The notes: generated by a model not told the origin, from the letters alone. 64,000 bases of DNA from Echria macrotheca (GCA_030411725.1 MU839848.1:1-64000), one strand, 5' to 3'; positions 48,491-61,334 are shown, counted from the stretch's first letter. Program-made: numbers and translations.

Positions 48491-50819
48491 TCAGAGAGCT
48501 TTCCTCGCAAGAGTGCCATCTATTCCATGTGAACAACGCTTCCAAACCAGCTCCAAGTACCGCGGACCATCAAAACGACGCTTTAGGCCCTCCTCCATCA
48601 AGATGATCTCGGCCTGCTTGGCGCGCGTCAGTGACACGCAAAGACGCTTTGGGTTCGCGACATGTCGAGTCGGAAACTCCTTGACCATGTCAAGGAAGAC
48701 AACATCAGCTTCCTGTCCTTGAGCGGTGTCGGTAGTCATAACACTATAACATCATCAGCAAACTCCACAGTGATGGGTGTGCTTCTTACCGAATGCGGCG
48801 CCGCTGGGCACGGGCGATCACCTCCTTGATTGCCTGGCGATAGCGAAAGACTGCCTCGCGGTACGGAGAAATAACCATGATGGTACCACGGAGATTAGAC
48901 CCGGCCTGAACAAACTTCTGGTCCACAAGAAGACGCTGGATCTGCTCTACCACAAAGCGTTGATGTCCCGGGTGGAAAGAGGATGTCCCGGCCTGCTGAG
49001 AGCGCTGCGTGGATGCGTTGGCTATCAAGAGGCGAGGCGTAGAGGACATCAGCTTTCCTCCGGCGAGCTCTCCTAGCCAAGTCAGGAGATACATTGTGCT
49101 GGGTGGGAAAACATCATCTCCGGACTTGTCTGAGCGCATGACGCCCGCGTAAAATAACTCGGAAGCCAAGCGTTCGAGCCCACCATATGCTCGATGGTTG
49201 ATCAGCAGTTGGTATGGGATCGCGTTGCAAACGTCGGCGCGCTCCATTGTAGACACCCTGAGCTGACTGGCATATGGAGAAATATGGTCTGATGCTTCAA
49301 CATAGGGCTCTGTCTGTCTATGGTCCCCCGTGAAGAACCAGACCGCGGGCTGGAAGTAAGCCAGGGAGATCATGACCGACAGCTCTCTCGCATGGCCGCA
49401 TTCATCGAATACTATGATGTCCGGTTCGTACGATCCGGCGAGATGGTACCTGGCTGTTACCGGCGTGGTAACAATGCAGTCGGCCTCGAGAAGTGTCTCC
49501 CGGTAGAGAGGAATAAGCGACTGTCGGAAGGGCTCCCGGTGTTTCTGCCGCCATTTAAGAGTATGAGGCGCGCCTCCAATAATTTTCAGAACCTCAACGT
49601 GAGCCTGTTCGGGATTCGGAAACCCAGTGCAGAATCTCTGCCATGCGGCTTCGTCCAACGTCGGAGCATGATCTGGGTTGGCGGAAGTAGGCTGTCCAAA
49701 CATCATGAGAAAGCCCTTTGTAAAATCTCCCTGCTCGAAGCGGTCCCAATTGCTGTCAAGCACCCCATCGTCCTCAGCTTCTCCCAGGTCGTTGTCTTCC
49801 TCGTCGTCCGAGGTAAGGTCAGCTTTACCATCAGTCTTCCGCTTTCCTCTGACTCTCGCCCAGTTGCCCAGACGAATGACCGTCTTCTTGAGGCCAAGCT
49901 GGTTGTATAGAGCCCGAACTCGGTCGGCCACGTCGTCTGCCGTCTTGTTGATGTCGACCAGAATCAAGACCTTGACCGGGATTGGGCCGGCCTGTGCGGC
50001 AGTGGCGACGGACAGCGACCAGGTCGTCTTTCCTGCCCCAGGTCCACCAGGGACGAAGCAGACACCGCACTTCAACACCGAGAGACTATTGAACGCCGCC
50101 ATTTGGTCCTCGTCGAAACGGCCAATGTTTTTCTGGACTGCATTGCGCGCGGCCTCCGAAGGGATCTGGTTCGTGTCTCTGAGGTGGGGGAACAAGGAAA
50201 AGAAGTCGATCGCCCAGGTAGGAGGCTTGAAATCCAGCAAGTAAGCGAAGGCATCCTGACTTTGTTGACTTGCTCCTTTCTGCATCAGAATGTCCAGTGC
50301 GCCCACCTCACACTTCGGGGTGGCCGTCGACATCACCAGCCGGATATGGATGAGGATTGGCTTCTTGGGGACCTTGGACAGCTTTGGCTTGTCTATCGAT
50401 CCGAACAGGGGTACGAGGAATTGCTTGAGTTTTTTTTGGATGTTGGGGGAAACCTCCACTTCTAGCTCGTACAGGTCGCGGCCCGGTTGGTGGTCAATGA
50501 CATCGGTCTCCTCGATCTCCCGGCGGCAGCTCAGCCAGGTCTCGCCGTCAGGCTCATCGGCAAAGCGAATCGAAAAACCCTTACCGACGCTGGGAAGAAC
50601 ATATTTCATGCCATCCAGATCGGCAAGGATCGTATATGTACTCCATGGGCTCTTTTTGAGGACCCATGCTTCGTACACCTGTTGCTCATTGTTGAAAGCG
50701 CGGAGCTTTCCTGTCTCGATGCCCGTCTCAATCTCCGTGGCTTCTCGGTGGCGAATTGCGAACTCTTCGACATCGTGGAACTTGTAGATCGGAGGGACCA
50801 TCTTGCATGCTGGGACCAT
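48491..50819 (-). CDS. Superfamily 1 helicase, UPF1/NAM7/DNA2-like
   Basis: Main exon 48790-50819 and a last exon 48491-48743, separated by a 46-nt intron (GTAAGA donor, TATAG acceptor), give 760 residues from the ATG at 50819. Motifs: Walker A GGPGAGKTT at 258-266, a DExx box FDECGHA (Asp-Glu at 472-473), motif III GDHRQTEP at 498-505, and in the last exon the motif V/VI block TAQGQEADVV and NPKRLCVSLTRAK, with the arginine of motif VI. All key ATPase positions are present. The charged insertion SDDEEDNDLGEAEDDG lies between motifs I and II. The start is uncertain: the frame stays open to 51503, but that part is low-quality and crosses splice-like signals; CACTGACCCGAG just before 50820 may be an acceptor, so a 5' exon may exist. 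Probably an RNA or DNA translocase; the exact substrate is unknown. Confidence 0.85.
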
Positions 50820-52844
50820 TCTCGGGTCAGTGAGTTTTTTTCTACCGAAATGGCCATTGCCATGGCATCGGGTGCAATTGAGGAATAACATTTGGGCAAT
50901 ACAACCAGCAAGGGTGAGCCGCTTCGCTCCCATAAAGCTCAGGATTGGGGAGTAATGGGAAGAAGTGCAAGTGGAAAACTGGGACAAGAAGATGGGCAAT
51001 GGGCAGCTCGTCCGCACCGTATCGTGGCAGGCAAGGCCGAGAGAAGTGCCTTCTGGCGCACACATAGTTCCTTCCATCGCCAGCCACCCCATGGCTCCAG
51101 GAAATCCTGCTTGAGAAGGTGCGATCACGAGTCGAAACACAAGACAGAGAGATAGAGACGGAAAAGTGAGCAAACAGATGGATACAACTCTGACACTGTA
51201 GCAGCAATACAAACAAGTAGACGGCCAAATACACGCAAGCATAGACTGCAATGATGTGAGGTGCTTTTTACTTACCAGAAGACTGTTGATACCTTTCCAC
51301 GCAATTTTGGCGAAGCTTTCGGGGCGGCGTCCAGGTTCAGGGTGGGCGTCCCAAGCGAATTGAGACTCCCAGGTGACGACAGAAGCCCGCAACGGGGACA
51401 GGTGAAATAGAGGGGGAGCAGAAAAGAAGGTCAGAAGATCTGAAGGGTTTGATTCTGACCAAGAAAGCTTGGTGTTTGCTTGGAGCAGTGAGAACAAATC
51501 CACTCAGCAAGAAGGGAGAATCTTCCGTATCACACTTGGTAAGAGAGGAGAAGGGAAAGGAATATGTGTGCAGAAGAAGAAGAGGAAGGCAGCAGATTGG
51601 GGGCGCTCTGGGTAAAAACGCAGCTCCTCCACCACCCTCGAGGGCACAACGCGGCTAGGCAACGAGGGCCGGTGAGGCAGGGTCCCCTTGCTTCCGGCGA
51701 GCTATCGCCAAGGTTGTCGGCGATGTCACCTGGCTTGTTGAGGAAGGAAGCGCCAGCTGCGTCAAAGAGTGGGCTGGCACGGTTATCTGTGTGTGATGAC
51801 CGTGTGCGCGGAGCCCACGGCAAATACAAGATAAGCTATCATTTGCGGTCGAGATAAAAGGGATCTGTCCATGAGGACATGAACTTCATGAAGAGCGAAT
51901 TGGTAAACAAAGTGTAAAGAATCCGCACAGAGAGGAGAGAAGGGTCTACGATATAATGCGAGGAGTCCATTATGGTCCTCTTGAGACGCACAAGAGAAGA
52001 AACGGGCTCAGGAATAGTTTGCTTGAGTGAAGCGGTGGGAGAGACCGGGACTAGGGGAAGGCTGAGCTCAAGCGAAGGGGCAAGAAAGAGAGTGTTTCTC
52101 CGGGCCACAACAGCAGCCTCGAAAGACGAAACACGAGTTGAATGTATAGATAACGAGGGACCACAAATCACAGCGCCTAGCCAATACATTGCCTGGTGGT
52201 GGCAGGTCTGAGAGGTAAAAGAAGACATTTGATAAGGGTTATTAGGTCAGGAAAGAGCACCCAGGCAAGATGGAAGGCACGCAAGGACCGCAGCACCTGT
52301 ATTTAGCCAGGGCCAGAGAGCCATCCTCTCTTCCAGAAAATGAGCATCCTTACCTTAGTCTTTTAGGGTGCACCCTGCCTTTACTACGCGTGCACCCTCC
52401 AACAACGTTTCACACGGCTACCTTCCAATATACCATTAAACTCTTTCTGAAGCTGAATATACATCCTGATATTCCTCTCTACCATGTGTGCGAAGGTTTT
52501 TAAACCTGCAAAGGTTAATAAAACTGAAGATATAAACTTGTTTGACATGTATGTGAGAACCTTGCGAGCGCCTGGTGTGAACACCAAGCAGCAGAGATTA
52601 TTTATTGTCTCAAATGAAAGGTCAGGGGAAAAAGCTTGTAAAAAATTAGTAGTGTCTTACTCTGGGGGCGCTCCTTGCCGCTACTTATATACTATATCAT
52701 CCAAGTCCAAAGATTTCTTTGACATTTATCACAGGTCCTCCGTAGGAGAGATACGTACGGATCGAAACAGGGGTACACACACCCCCTATCAAGTGCCGAC
52801 AAACAAGAAAGCTCTTGCTCTTCGAGTCACGGCCCTAGCCGGGG
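50820..52844. other. Helicase 5' region and unresolved intergenic DNA
   Basis: Probably contains the promoter and possibly a 5' exon or leader intron of the helicase gene (GTAAGT donor near 51275). A minus-strand frame at 51839-52228 with an ATG (CAAATGTC) and a plus-strand AT-rich frame at 52484-52888 lack recognisable domains; the latter runs into the repeat copy and may be a transposon remnant. Confidence 0.35.
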
Positions 52845-52940
52845 TCGTGCTGGCATATATATCCACAGTTAGGATTCTGAGGTGCTGACCTTAGAATTCT
52901 GGCAATCCTTTTGGAAGGTTGGCTCATTGGGTGTCGGTCT
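52845..52940 (+). repeat. Dispersed repeat, copy 2
   Basis: Same orientation as the copy at 30811-30904. The hairpin at 52873-52896 has one G in place of A in the left arm, so pairing is kept as G:T. Similarity continues weakly for 15-20 bp to the right and stops abruptly to the left. Confidence 0.75.
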
Positions 52941-53519
52941 GATGCCCAACCGTCACACTTCGAGATATCCCCAGGGCGATAAAAACTAGTTCTAGTTGAA
53001 GCACAGGTAGTATTTTTAAACCCCTTCAGTTTGACTCGTATGAATCTCGATCAATGAGCCCACCCCTCCTTATCCTAAAGTTAACGGGGGTAACTTCACC
53101 CCAAAAAGACCATCAACAGACCGGAGATCAAATATGTAACATACAGCCAGTGGAAGATTTCGAAAAGATTCCTATCGAAACAAGTGCTTGTTTTGCTCGA
53201 GGTATACCAGATCCGTCCCAAGAGACACCACACGTATAGAATGACGACGGGATACACCCCATGAATGAAGCAACAACCATGCAGACAGAACAGACCATGA
53301 ACCTAGATGACCAAAAAAACAAAGCCTCATATCTCATTTCACCACTCGAGTCTATCAATAACCCACCCACCCGGCACCTATCAGACAAAGAATGCCCTAT
53401 AAACCATCCCCAGCCTGATCATGTAAACCACACCACACCACCCCCAACCCAACCCAAACCAACCTTCCTCACCCCATCCATCAACTTTTTTATCAGCATA
53501 ATCATACAAGATATACACA

Positions 53520-56500
53520 TCAAGACGCCCCCCACAACCCATTAATCTGTTTCCTTCGAACCTGTCACCCCAAAAGTTGTTAGCAAGCCGACATCCGATC
53601 CACACACATCAAACAGCACTACACCAATAAAAAAAGAACTCACCATAGGCCTCAGAACCAAAACACCCCCAGCAATACCCACCACAGTCGACACCAACGT
53701 CAACTTATTAAACCCCTTCCCCAAAATATCAAACAGAAAACTCGGCGTCACACGGGTCCCAAAGACGTCGATCCCAAACGCGAACACGAGGCTGGTACTC
53801 TCCACGACCGCCGGCGCCGTAATGATTTTTCGGATTCCCAAGACGCCGCGCTCGTGCGTGATCACGCTCTTGGGGTCGATCTCGATGGCCGGGTGATACC
53901 TGATCAGGCCCTCCTCGGCCTCGGCCGCGGTGGGGTCCCGTCCGACGGGGCGGCGCGGCTCGAGGAACATGCGCGGCAGGCTGACGATTCCCTGCAGCTC
54001 GGGCAGGTACGCCAGGACGTGGCGGGACGTGATTCCCTGCCTCGTCTGGGTCACCTGCAGGGCAGAGATGGGCGAGCTGAGGATGAACGTCTGCGAGACG
54101 ACGGAAGGCAGTCCGCCGCCTTCAGGGTTCTCGATGGCCTCGACCGATGAGAACGTTTCCGAGTCGCCGAGCGGGCCGCGGTCGTTTGCCGCGTCGCTTT
54201 CGTAAAGGTCCGACACCACAATCTGGTATCCCTTGAGCGACTGCGCCGTGTTGTCCCTGAGCGCGTACTCGCCAAAGAACGTCACGACGAACCAGTTCTC
54301 GGCAATGGCTGTCTCGATAGGCTTCGTCGTGTCGACTCCGTCGTACTTGGACGTGGACAAAACCTGGCCCGAAACGGTATCGACGAGATACACCGTCAGG
54401 GTTGAGGCCTTGTCATCGACGGCCGCCACGACGATAGTATTGGGGTTCAAGTACTTGTATTTCACGGTGCGATCACCCAGAACTCGTCCAATCGAGGCAA
54501 TGGGGTCGTGGGAGGGCCTGGTGCCGATGTTTACAATCCTCTGTCCTTTGGGCGGAGAGAACACCCACGAGGTCGTCTCAGCTGTGCCGGTTCCGTTAGA
54601 AAGGAACACGAGACCCTTCAGCTCTCCGCCGGGCCCGCGCGTAACCACGGTCTGCTTCGGGAGTCTGTCGGCCGGGAGACTGCTGATATGGCCGTCAATA
54701 CCGATAGGCAGAAGCGTCGGTCCGGATGCGGTGTCGATGACAACCGCACTCTGGACGGTTTTCTCTGGTCCCGGGGCAGCAGAGTCGATAATCTTGCCGG
54801 TGTCCGCCTCAAGTTCAACGTAGTCTCCGTTCGACCCAAGGATTGTAACTTTGCCGGTGGACTCGTGCGCTTGAATACCGGTGACGTTCCAGGTATCGCC
54901 CTCAGGAATCTCGAATGCCCTCTTACTCCACAGGATAGTACCCTTGTTTCCGATATCCAGTCCGTAGACCATACCACGTCGTGTGGCGAGGATGACCAGC
55001 TTGTGGAATCCAAAGCTGTCGCGAGCAAGCTTGCCCTGCTTACCCGACACCTCGGTGCCGAGGATGCTGCTAATCAACCGCTGCGGCACAGCGTTGAGAT
55101 AAGCTGGCAGATATTGCAGATCATCAAGGTGGCGCTTGACGCGGTGAATGTACGCCTCAAGCGGGTTGCTGTGGGCTTCCTGCTCGAGAGACTTGACCAG
55201 AGACTCATTCTCCGGGATCTCGGCAAACGTGGCCGCGACGCCGCCGGTTATGCCCTCCGGGCGGCTCCAAGAAAGCTCGCCGTTGAGAATAAGCGACCAG
55301 TCATCCGTAGTCGTCACGACTGCCGTCCTGACGGCGTAGCTGTCGCCAGAGCTTGTCCTCTTGATGACCTCCGAAACACCGTGGAGGGCGCTACCCTTGG
55401 TGGCTGTTTCATCCAGGGGCCATCTGCCCAAAACGCCGTGTGACGCAGAGGATACAATAATAACCTCGTTATCGGTAACCCGCGTAAAGTAGACGTTGGC
55501 TCCGATCGAGCTGGTCGAGAAAGCGCCAGGGCCGGGGAGGAGAGGGAGGTCGTAAGCCTTCGTGATGACGCCAGTCTTGAGATTGGTATGGTAAACATCG
55601 GCATGGTTACCGGTCGCCGTCCTGCTGTGTACCAGAAAATGCGGCTCCGACTGGACCAGATGCGGCGCGTGGATCTCGACCGAGGCGGTACCAGCCTGCA
55701 GCGGAAACTCCTGGCGAGTCTTGGTCCCGAGCACGTTGACAAACAGCTTCTGCCGAGCAGCATCCGTGTACGCAACGATCGGGGCCGCCGAGTTGGCGCC
55801 AACAAACATGACATCCTCCGGGCCCTGCACATCGCTCTTAGCCCCGATCGTCAGGTCGTCCAGCCTCTTGCCATGGAGCGTGTCGAGCACGACGACGCGC
55901 AGGTTATACCCCGCCGCGCCCCCCTTCAAGCTCACGACGAACACCTTCTCGACATTCGTGCTGACCTGGACGGGTATCCCGCCCCCGACCTCCCTCCACT
56001 CCCAGACCACCCTGCCATCCTGCCCAGCCAGCCTCCTCACCACCGTCTCCGGCCCATTCTCGCCGAGGACCAGCACATCCTTCCTCTCCTTCTCCGTCAT
56101 CTCCATAACCTCCAAATCCCTAACCTGCTCGTTGAACGTGACCCCCCAGACCGCCCTCCCCCCAATCGCCTCCCAGGCTTGTACATCCCCGCCGAGCGCG
56201 CTGACAAGCCACCCCTCGCCCTCGCCCGCCCTGAGGAATCCCCGCGCCGGTGCGCCAGCCGTCGCATTCGTCGCGAGCAACTGTCTCCAGAGCACAGCTC
56301 CAGTGCCGGGATTCACGGCGCCCAGAACACCCACATCGCTCAGAGTGTACAGCAGGCTCGCCTTGTCGTCGCGGCGGGGCCGGTGGAAGAAGGTGGTCTC
56401 GCGCTGGGGCAGGCCGACCAGCTGGTGGTGGTAGTCGATGTGATCTACCTCATCTTGGAAGATGGCGCTGACGAGGGTCGGTAGGAAGGGGAGGAAGGGA

Positions 56501-56526
56501 AGGAGGGATATCGGAGTGAGCTTCAT
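53520..56526 (-). CDS. EMC1: ER membrane protein complex subunit 1
   Basis: Exon 1 (53644-56526) and a 42-nt last exon (53520-53561) flank an 82-nt intron (GTGAGT donor, GCTAAC branch, GTGACAG acceptor) and give 974 residues, close to human EMC1 (993). Residues 1-20 are a signal peptide, followed by the conserved IFQDEVDHIDYHHQLVG start. The lumenal part is a PQQ-like beta-propeller (GAVNPGTGAVLWRQLL, VVVLDTLHGK). The C-terminal DUF1620 region follows (RHVLAYLPELQGIVSLPR, YHPAIEIDPKSVITHER, FGIDVFGTRVTPSFLFDIL), then one membrane helix (LTLVSTVVGIAGGVLVL). The last exon restores the basic cytosolic tail VRRKQINGLW. EMC inserts tail-anchored and polytopic proteins in the ER. I chose the ATG at 56526; the upstream in-frame extension carries no signal peptide. 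Confidence 0.96.
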
Positions 56527-57287
56527 CGTTTTCGTTGTGTCGGTCGTTGGACGCGCCGGTTCCGAGGGAACGTCGAGGGCCAACACACGTTGGGGGAATC
56601 GGAAATTACTCGGTTTGTCTCTCCATGCGGTGATCTCTGCCTTCGGGTTTCGCTCGTGGTATTCGAATTGTTGCGAGTGTGTATCGCCGCTTCGTCGCGG
56701 GTTAGACGTCGCCGGTGCTTGCTTGTCTGTGTCAATTTGCGGAAGCTTGGAGCTCTACAGTAATGTTACGTGCCACAAGCGTCGATTGGGGACGGGATGA
56801 CGTGAAAGGAGGAGCAGGGTGACAGGTGGCGCCAGTTGGTGGGCACACGCCATCCCGGCTTGGCATCCCTGAACTTACACAACAAACCACAAACGTCCGC
56901 AGAATGGGTGGATGAGATGAGAAGCAATTGGATGGAGATCAGGTATATCAAGGCCGTCACATATCACACAAGCACTAGACGTATACTTTCAAGAACCCTG
57001 AATATGTGCTGAGCCTCTGAACTACCTAAGTAACCCGAGTCCAAGTCCTGGATACAAACCCCGTCCTCCCAGTATTCCTTCCCCATTACCAAACCAGTAT
57101 CCATCCCATCGACTTTCCGCTCGCTGAGATCAGGGCCCATCATCGTCCAAAAATCAGTTTTCAGCCTGGATACATGCATGGTCCAGCTGATCATTTAAAA
57201 CCAAGGATCGGTCAGCAAGTCCACGAAGGCAGCACCCATCGACTGAGGATTGTTAGGCTGGAGGGGCTGCCTGATCGAAGCGATACC
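56527..57287. promoter_or_regulatory. EMC1 promoter and 3' side of the LRR gene
   Basis: 761 bp between two minus-strand genes. No clear TATA box near EMC1 and no other feature. Confidence 0.45.
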
Positions 57288-59046
57288 CTACTCGCTAGCG
57301 ACAGACACCCGCCGCGGCGGTTCCGTGGGAGCAGCCGCCTTGTGAGGAACGCACTTCCACGAGCAGCCCTGTCGCAAGAAGGGAACCAGCGGCTCCTTGG
57401 ACAATTTGAGCGCCAAAAATATCGCTGACGCGATAGACAACGGGGTCAACTCTTGCCTATGCACATGGCGAAACTCAATCCACTGCGTCGCGGGGCTGAG
57501 CATCTCGCGCTGGCAGACACAGCAGCGCAGGCCGCCCATTTTGTGGCCGCGGTAAGCGCGCTCGAAGGCCTGCATGAAATGCTCCGGCATGCCCTTTTCC
57601 GAGAGCAGATCCATCGTGCGCTCCGTGTCGGGGTGGCGAGCGAGCGTGTTCATGGCAAGCTCGAATAACGTCCGCGGTCCTGCGGCTCCATGTTGCTGGT
57701 CGTCTTCTCCATCCGATCCTGTCTGCGGCTGCTTATCCCAGCGGTAGGTCTTGGGTCCCGCGAGCTCCCAGAAGTCCTCGTGATCAAGCAGCCGATCATC
57801 AGCGCTGAGAGACTGATTCGGCTCGGGGATTTGGAAATCTGAGCGGACGGCGCCTGTGGGCTCGAAATACTGGACGGGAGTGCGAGCTCGCAAAGTAGTC
57901 ACCATTCCCGCCCAATGAGCCGGTCGCTCGAGAGGCTCGAGAGGCGGAAAAGTCTTCTGCTGGTACTCGACGGCGCCAAAGTCGCAAAACTCCCGCGCCT
58001 TGAGCTGATAAAAGGGGTTTGGGTGGAGTCGGACTTCAGAAAGCTTGCCACCCTCTCTCAGCAGATCGAGGAATTCGCCAGGCATGTAGCGAAGCTGGTT
58101 AATCACCAGGCTCAAGACCCGCAGATTCTTGAGGGACGCGATGGACCGCGGCAGTTCTCTCAAGAAGTTGCCTCTCAGGCTCAGTTCCGTCAGGTTCGCA
58201 ATATTGAAAACGCCGTCAGGGAAGCGACGCAGGAAGTTGGCCCCCAGGTACAGCTTGATCTCGGGCTCTCCAGGCACGAACGGGATATCTTCGCCCACAA
58301 TCTGTTCCCAGGCGTCAGTATTTACCCCGAATGACCATTGTTGGGGCGCAAATGAACGACGTACCGGGATGCGCGTAATGCGGTTGATGGGCTCCAGCGT
58401 CGCGTCCGAGATCGTCACCAAGTTCAGATGGCTGGTAACTGTCAGCTTCCGAGTAGGCCAGATAGAGCGACATGGCGACATACGTTAAATCGACCATCTC
58501 CTTTCCGGACTCGATACAGTCCTCGATGATCTCAATCGCCCTCTCTTCCTCCGCTGGATAGCGGAAATTCGTCGGTTGGGGAGGGGGCGCCATGGTGCCG
58601 CCTGGCAGGAGTAATCTTGGCCGAGGAGAATCCAGCTCGATGACCTCGTCCAAGACGTCGTCGGGGTCGATCTCGTCGCCCTGGCTCAGCCAGACACCGC
58701 TGTCCAGCTGTCTCCTGAGCTGGCGCTTCGGCTTTGGCAGAGGAATTGAGCGCGTGTCGTCGCCCAGCGCGGAGTCGGAAGAAGCAGGTTGCTGGTCGTA
58801 CCAAGATCCCACGTACCGCTTCTTGCGCCGGCCGTGGATGTAGTTGTCGAGGGCAGGATCGTCGTCGCTGGAGAAGACGGCAGGGTCGCTAGAAGTAGAG
58901 AAGCAGGCCGCCGTCGCCGCCGGGGCGAGCGGCCCCCGGCCCCGCTTCCTGCCATAGCCGCCGATGGCACTCGCCCGATGTGGCGGCCCCGGAAGCCGGG
59001 GCAGCGTCGGCTCTTCGTCCATCGGGTCCGCCGGCTCGGCGACCAT
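57288..59046 (-). CDS. Leucine-rich-repeat protein with a C-terminal Cys motif
   Basis: Three exons (58484-59046, 58365-58431, 57288-58301) with introns of 52 and 63 nt give 547 residues. The second intron is in frame and could be read through, but it has a GTACGT donor and ACTGAC branch, and splicing joins RITRIP to IVGEDIPF. Residues 1-170 are disordered with acidic and basic runs (KRGRG, GRRKKR). Short helical and LRR segments follow: LYLGANFLRRFPDG, LTELSLRGNFLRELP, LRVLSLVINQLRYMP, at least three repeats. Near the C-terminus is GLRCCVCQREMLSP, a CxxC that may bind metal. This resembles a conserved filamentous-fungal LRR family of unknown function. The ATG at 59046 (A at -3) is preferred; another in-frame ATG lies at 59022. 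Confidence 0.83.
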
Positions 59047-59757
59047 CGTGAGCGGTGCCAGATACAGCGGACCGTGTGGCACAGAGACAATGCCGTGTCT
59101 GTCCAACAAGTCGCAAAGCATATCCAAAAACGTGACTGACCCTCCCTGCTGAGCCGCAATGCAGTTCCCCGTAGCACTAGGGAACGCAGAGGCAGTCCGG
59201 CGAGGTGATGGCAATGCAAATAAACAAAAGTGAGAGCAAGAAATTCGGAAGAGGGCTGCTCGACGCGTCACGCGTCGACACGCTGCTGAGGGGTCCGGGG
59301 TCGGTACCCCACAGCGGGAATACCCCCTGCAGCCACTAGTTATTCAACTCCCGTCCCGGCGATCTGGTTCACTCTTTGCTCTGCTGCACCATGTACCACT
59401 GCGGAACAATGCGTTGTGTAAATCAATTCGTTCATTAACTACCACTCGCCTCTCGCCAGAGAACCCACCCCATGTGCCCAAAGAATTCGTGTGCAGATGA
59501 ACAGCTGTCAGCAACCTAGATCCGTTAACTTGCCAATGTCAACTCCTGCCAATGATTTCCCGCCTGTTTGGACCTTTGGTCCGGTACAAAATGCAGCTTG
59601 AATGTCAAACGCCCAAAACTCCACCGCTGCCCTGATCATGATGCGGTCTGATGAAAGCCCAAAAATGAATCAGACCGCACAAAATGAAATGAAACAAAAA
59701 TTTCCCGGGACCCCTTCGATCTGATCGGCCGCTCGCAATTCCCTCTGACGTGAGTAA
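59047..59757. promoter_or_regulatory. LRR gene promoter and 3' side of the zinc-ribbon gene
   Basis: 711 bp. The frame upstream of 59046 stays open to 59271 but reads as leader sequence. Nothing else seen. Confidence 0.4.
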
Positions 59758-61334
59758 CTAGAAACCTCCTCCCCAGGATGGCGGCGATGGCGGCCGTGTC
59801 GACCTGAAATCGCGGGGAATGAAGTTCGGCGGCCTTCTTGTAGGAGTGAAAGGCATACCGGGCCGGTACCCTTCCCACACGACCCAAATACCCCCACCTT
59901 CAGACTGCTTGGGGGTCTCTACGCGCTCTGCCAGCTCGAGCATATCATCCTCGTCCTCTTTCCGGAACCCGAACTCATCTTCCTCAGCGTCCTCATCTTG
60001 GTCACCGGCTGGAGTCCGATGTCGAGCAAGCTGCCGCTCCGAGGCAAGGGCCAACTCGAGCATGTCATCATCGTCGAGCGTATTGTACTCGGGACTGGGC
60101 GCTCGTGCCGCGTTACGACTAGATGGCGTTACGGGCTGTGGTGATTTCCACTGATCCGACGAGCTGTCGCTCAGCCTGGTCAGGTCGATGACAGTGGTCT
60201 CTTCGTGCACCATATCCTGGTCGACAGGACTTTCGATCCGAGCGGCCATCGGGCGAGGCGGCTGGAAAGGAACTGCTGGACCCTGGGGGCGTGCTGAATC
60301 CGCTCTGTTGTGGTTGGCTGCCACTTGCTGCTTAGCCTTTCCGCCGCCATTCTGAAACAGCAACCTCGATGGACCGGTCTGCGGCGTTGGCGGTATATAG
60401 GGCAGGGTAGTTGTCTGGGCAGTGCGCTTCACAGGCGTTCTTGGTCCTAACATGACAGGTGACGGGCCTGTTATCCTCCTAGCCTGCTGCACTTGTTTCG
60501 AAATCGGGGTCACAGCCGGCGTCGGCTCTTGGAAACGCTGCATAGGGGGAATTCCTGCGTTTTGAGTCGGTGTCATCAGACCAGCCGCAGGCTTCGCGAC
60601 ATTATTGACAGGTTTGACTTGGGGTACTGCGGCTGGAGCCGGAGCGGGACCTGTCCTGCTTTGGTGTGCCAAAGGCTGTTGCACATATGGCTTTGGCACA
60701 TTTATATATCCATTGACCTGTGCGCCGAGTGTTTTTCTTGGCTTAGTCGGCGTTTCGAACTGTTCAGCAGGCAGCGGCGCTGGCGCGGTCGCTTCTGGCA
60801 TGCTCTCCGAGACTGTGGCCGTCTTTCCGACGTCATGTCGGTAGTCGCAGGGTCGCTCTGGTGCATCTCTCCGATTACACTCAAGATAACGATCCCTGAA
60901 ATCGAATGGGTTATTGACTTTTTCGATGAGGCGGCCCTTTTTGCACTGTGGGCACACACCCCCCTTAGAAGGGGTTACTGGCACAGCAGGGGCAGTCTCG
61001 GTGACGAGCTCGAAGTAGTCGCACCCATCGTCGCCGCCGGCATTGCTACACACGTATCTTTGGCGTCCGGCATAAACGCCACCTCCTTCCGGGTTACAGC
61101 GCCCCAGGACTTTGTGTCCATATGGGCACTTAGGACACCACCCATGCTTGGGAAGCGGAAACTTCGATGACGAACCGCCGCGCTCTGGCACAGTAGGTTT
61201 CTGCGGTGTCTTCGGCGTATCTTTCGCGACTCGGCCATCGATCACGGCCTGGATCTTCTTCACAACCGGCGCAGGGGCTTGTGATAGTTAGTTACTGGTG
61301 GCTGGGTGCGTTTCGAGATCTTACCAGGGGGCAT
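59758..61334 (-). CDS. Two-GRF-like zinc-finger protein with disordered tail; 10-nt first exon
   Basis: The only in-frame ATG lies in a 10-nt exon (61325-61334, ATGCCCCCTG), followed by a 47-nt intron (GTAAGA donor, CTAACTATCACAAG branch and acceptor), then exon 59758-61277; 509 residues in total. Without this exon the frame starts at a GTG. Residues 50-94 and 110-152 are two Cys-rich modules: WCPKC with later C64, C80, C89, and VCPQC with later C137 and C147, like GRF zinc ribbons of topoisomerase III, NEIL3 and APE2, which bind single-stranded nucleic acid. The remainder is Pro/Ser/Ala-rich and disordered, with acidic DDDDMLELA and DEDDMLELA repeats near 410 and 447 that may be binding motifs. 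A role in DNA or RNA metabolism is inferred from the fingers only. Confidence 0.8.

Noticed and set aside
50820..51503. N-terminal extension of the helicase reading frame
   Set aside because: The frame is open but contains intron-like GTAAGT and acceptor signals and shows no conserved helicase sequence, so it was not included in the coding model.
52484..52888. 134-codon plus-strand frame running into repeat copy 2
   Set aside because: No recognisable transposase, gag or other domain; the end lies in the repeat. Possibly a mobile-element remnant but not supportable as a gene.
54508..55443. 311-codon plus-strand frame
   Set aside because: Antisense shadow of EMC1.
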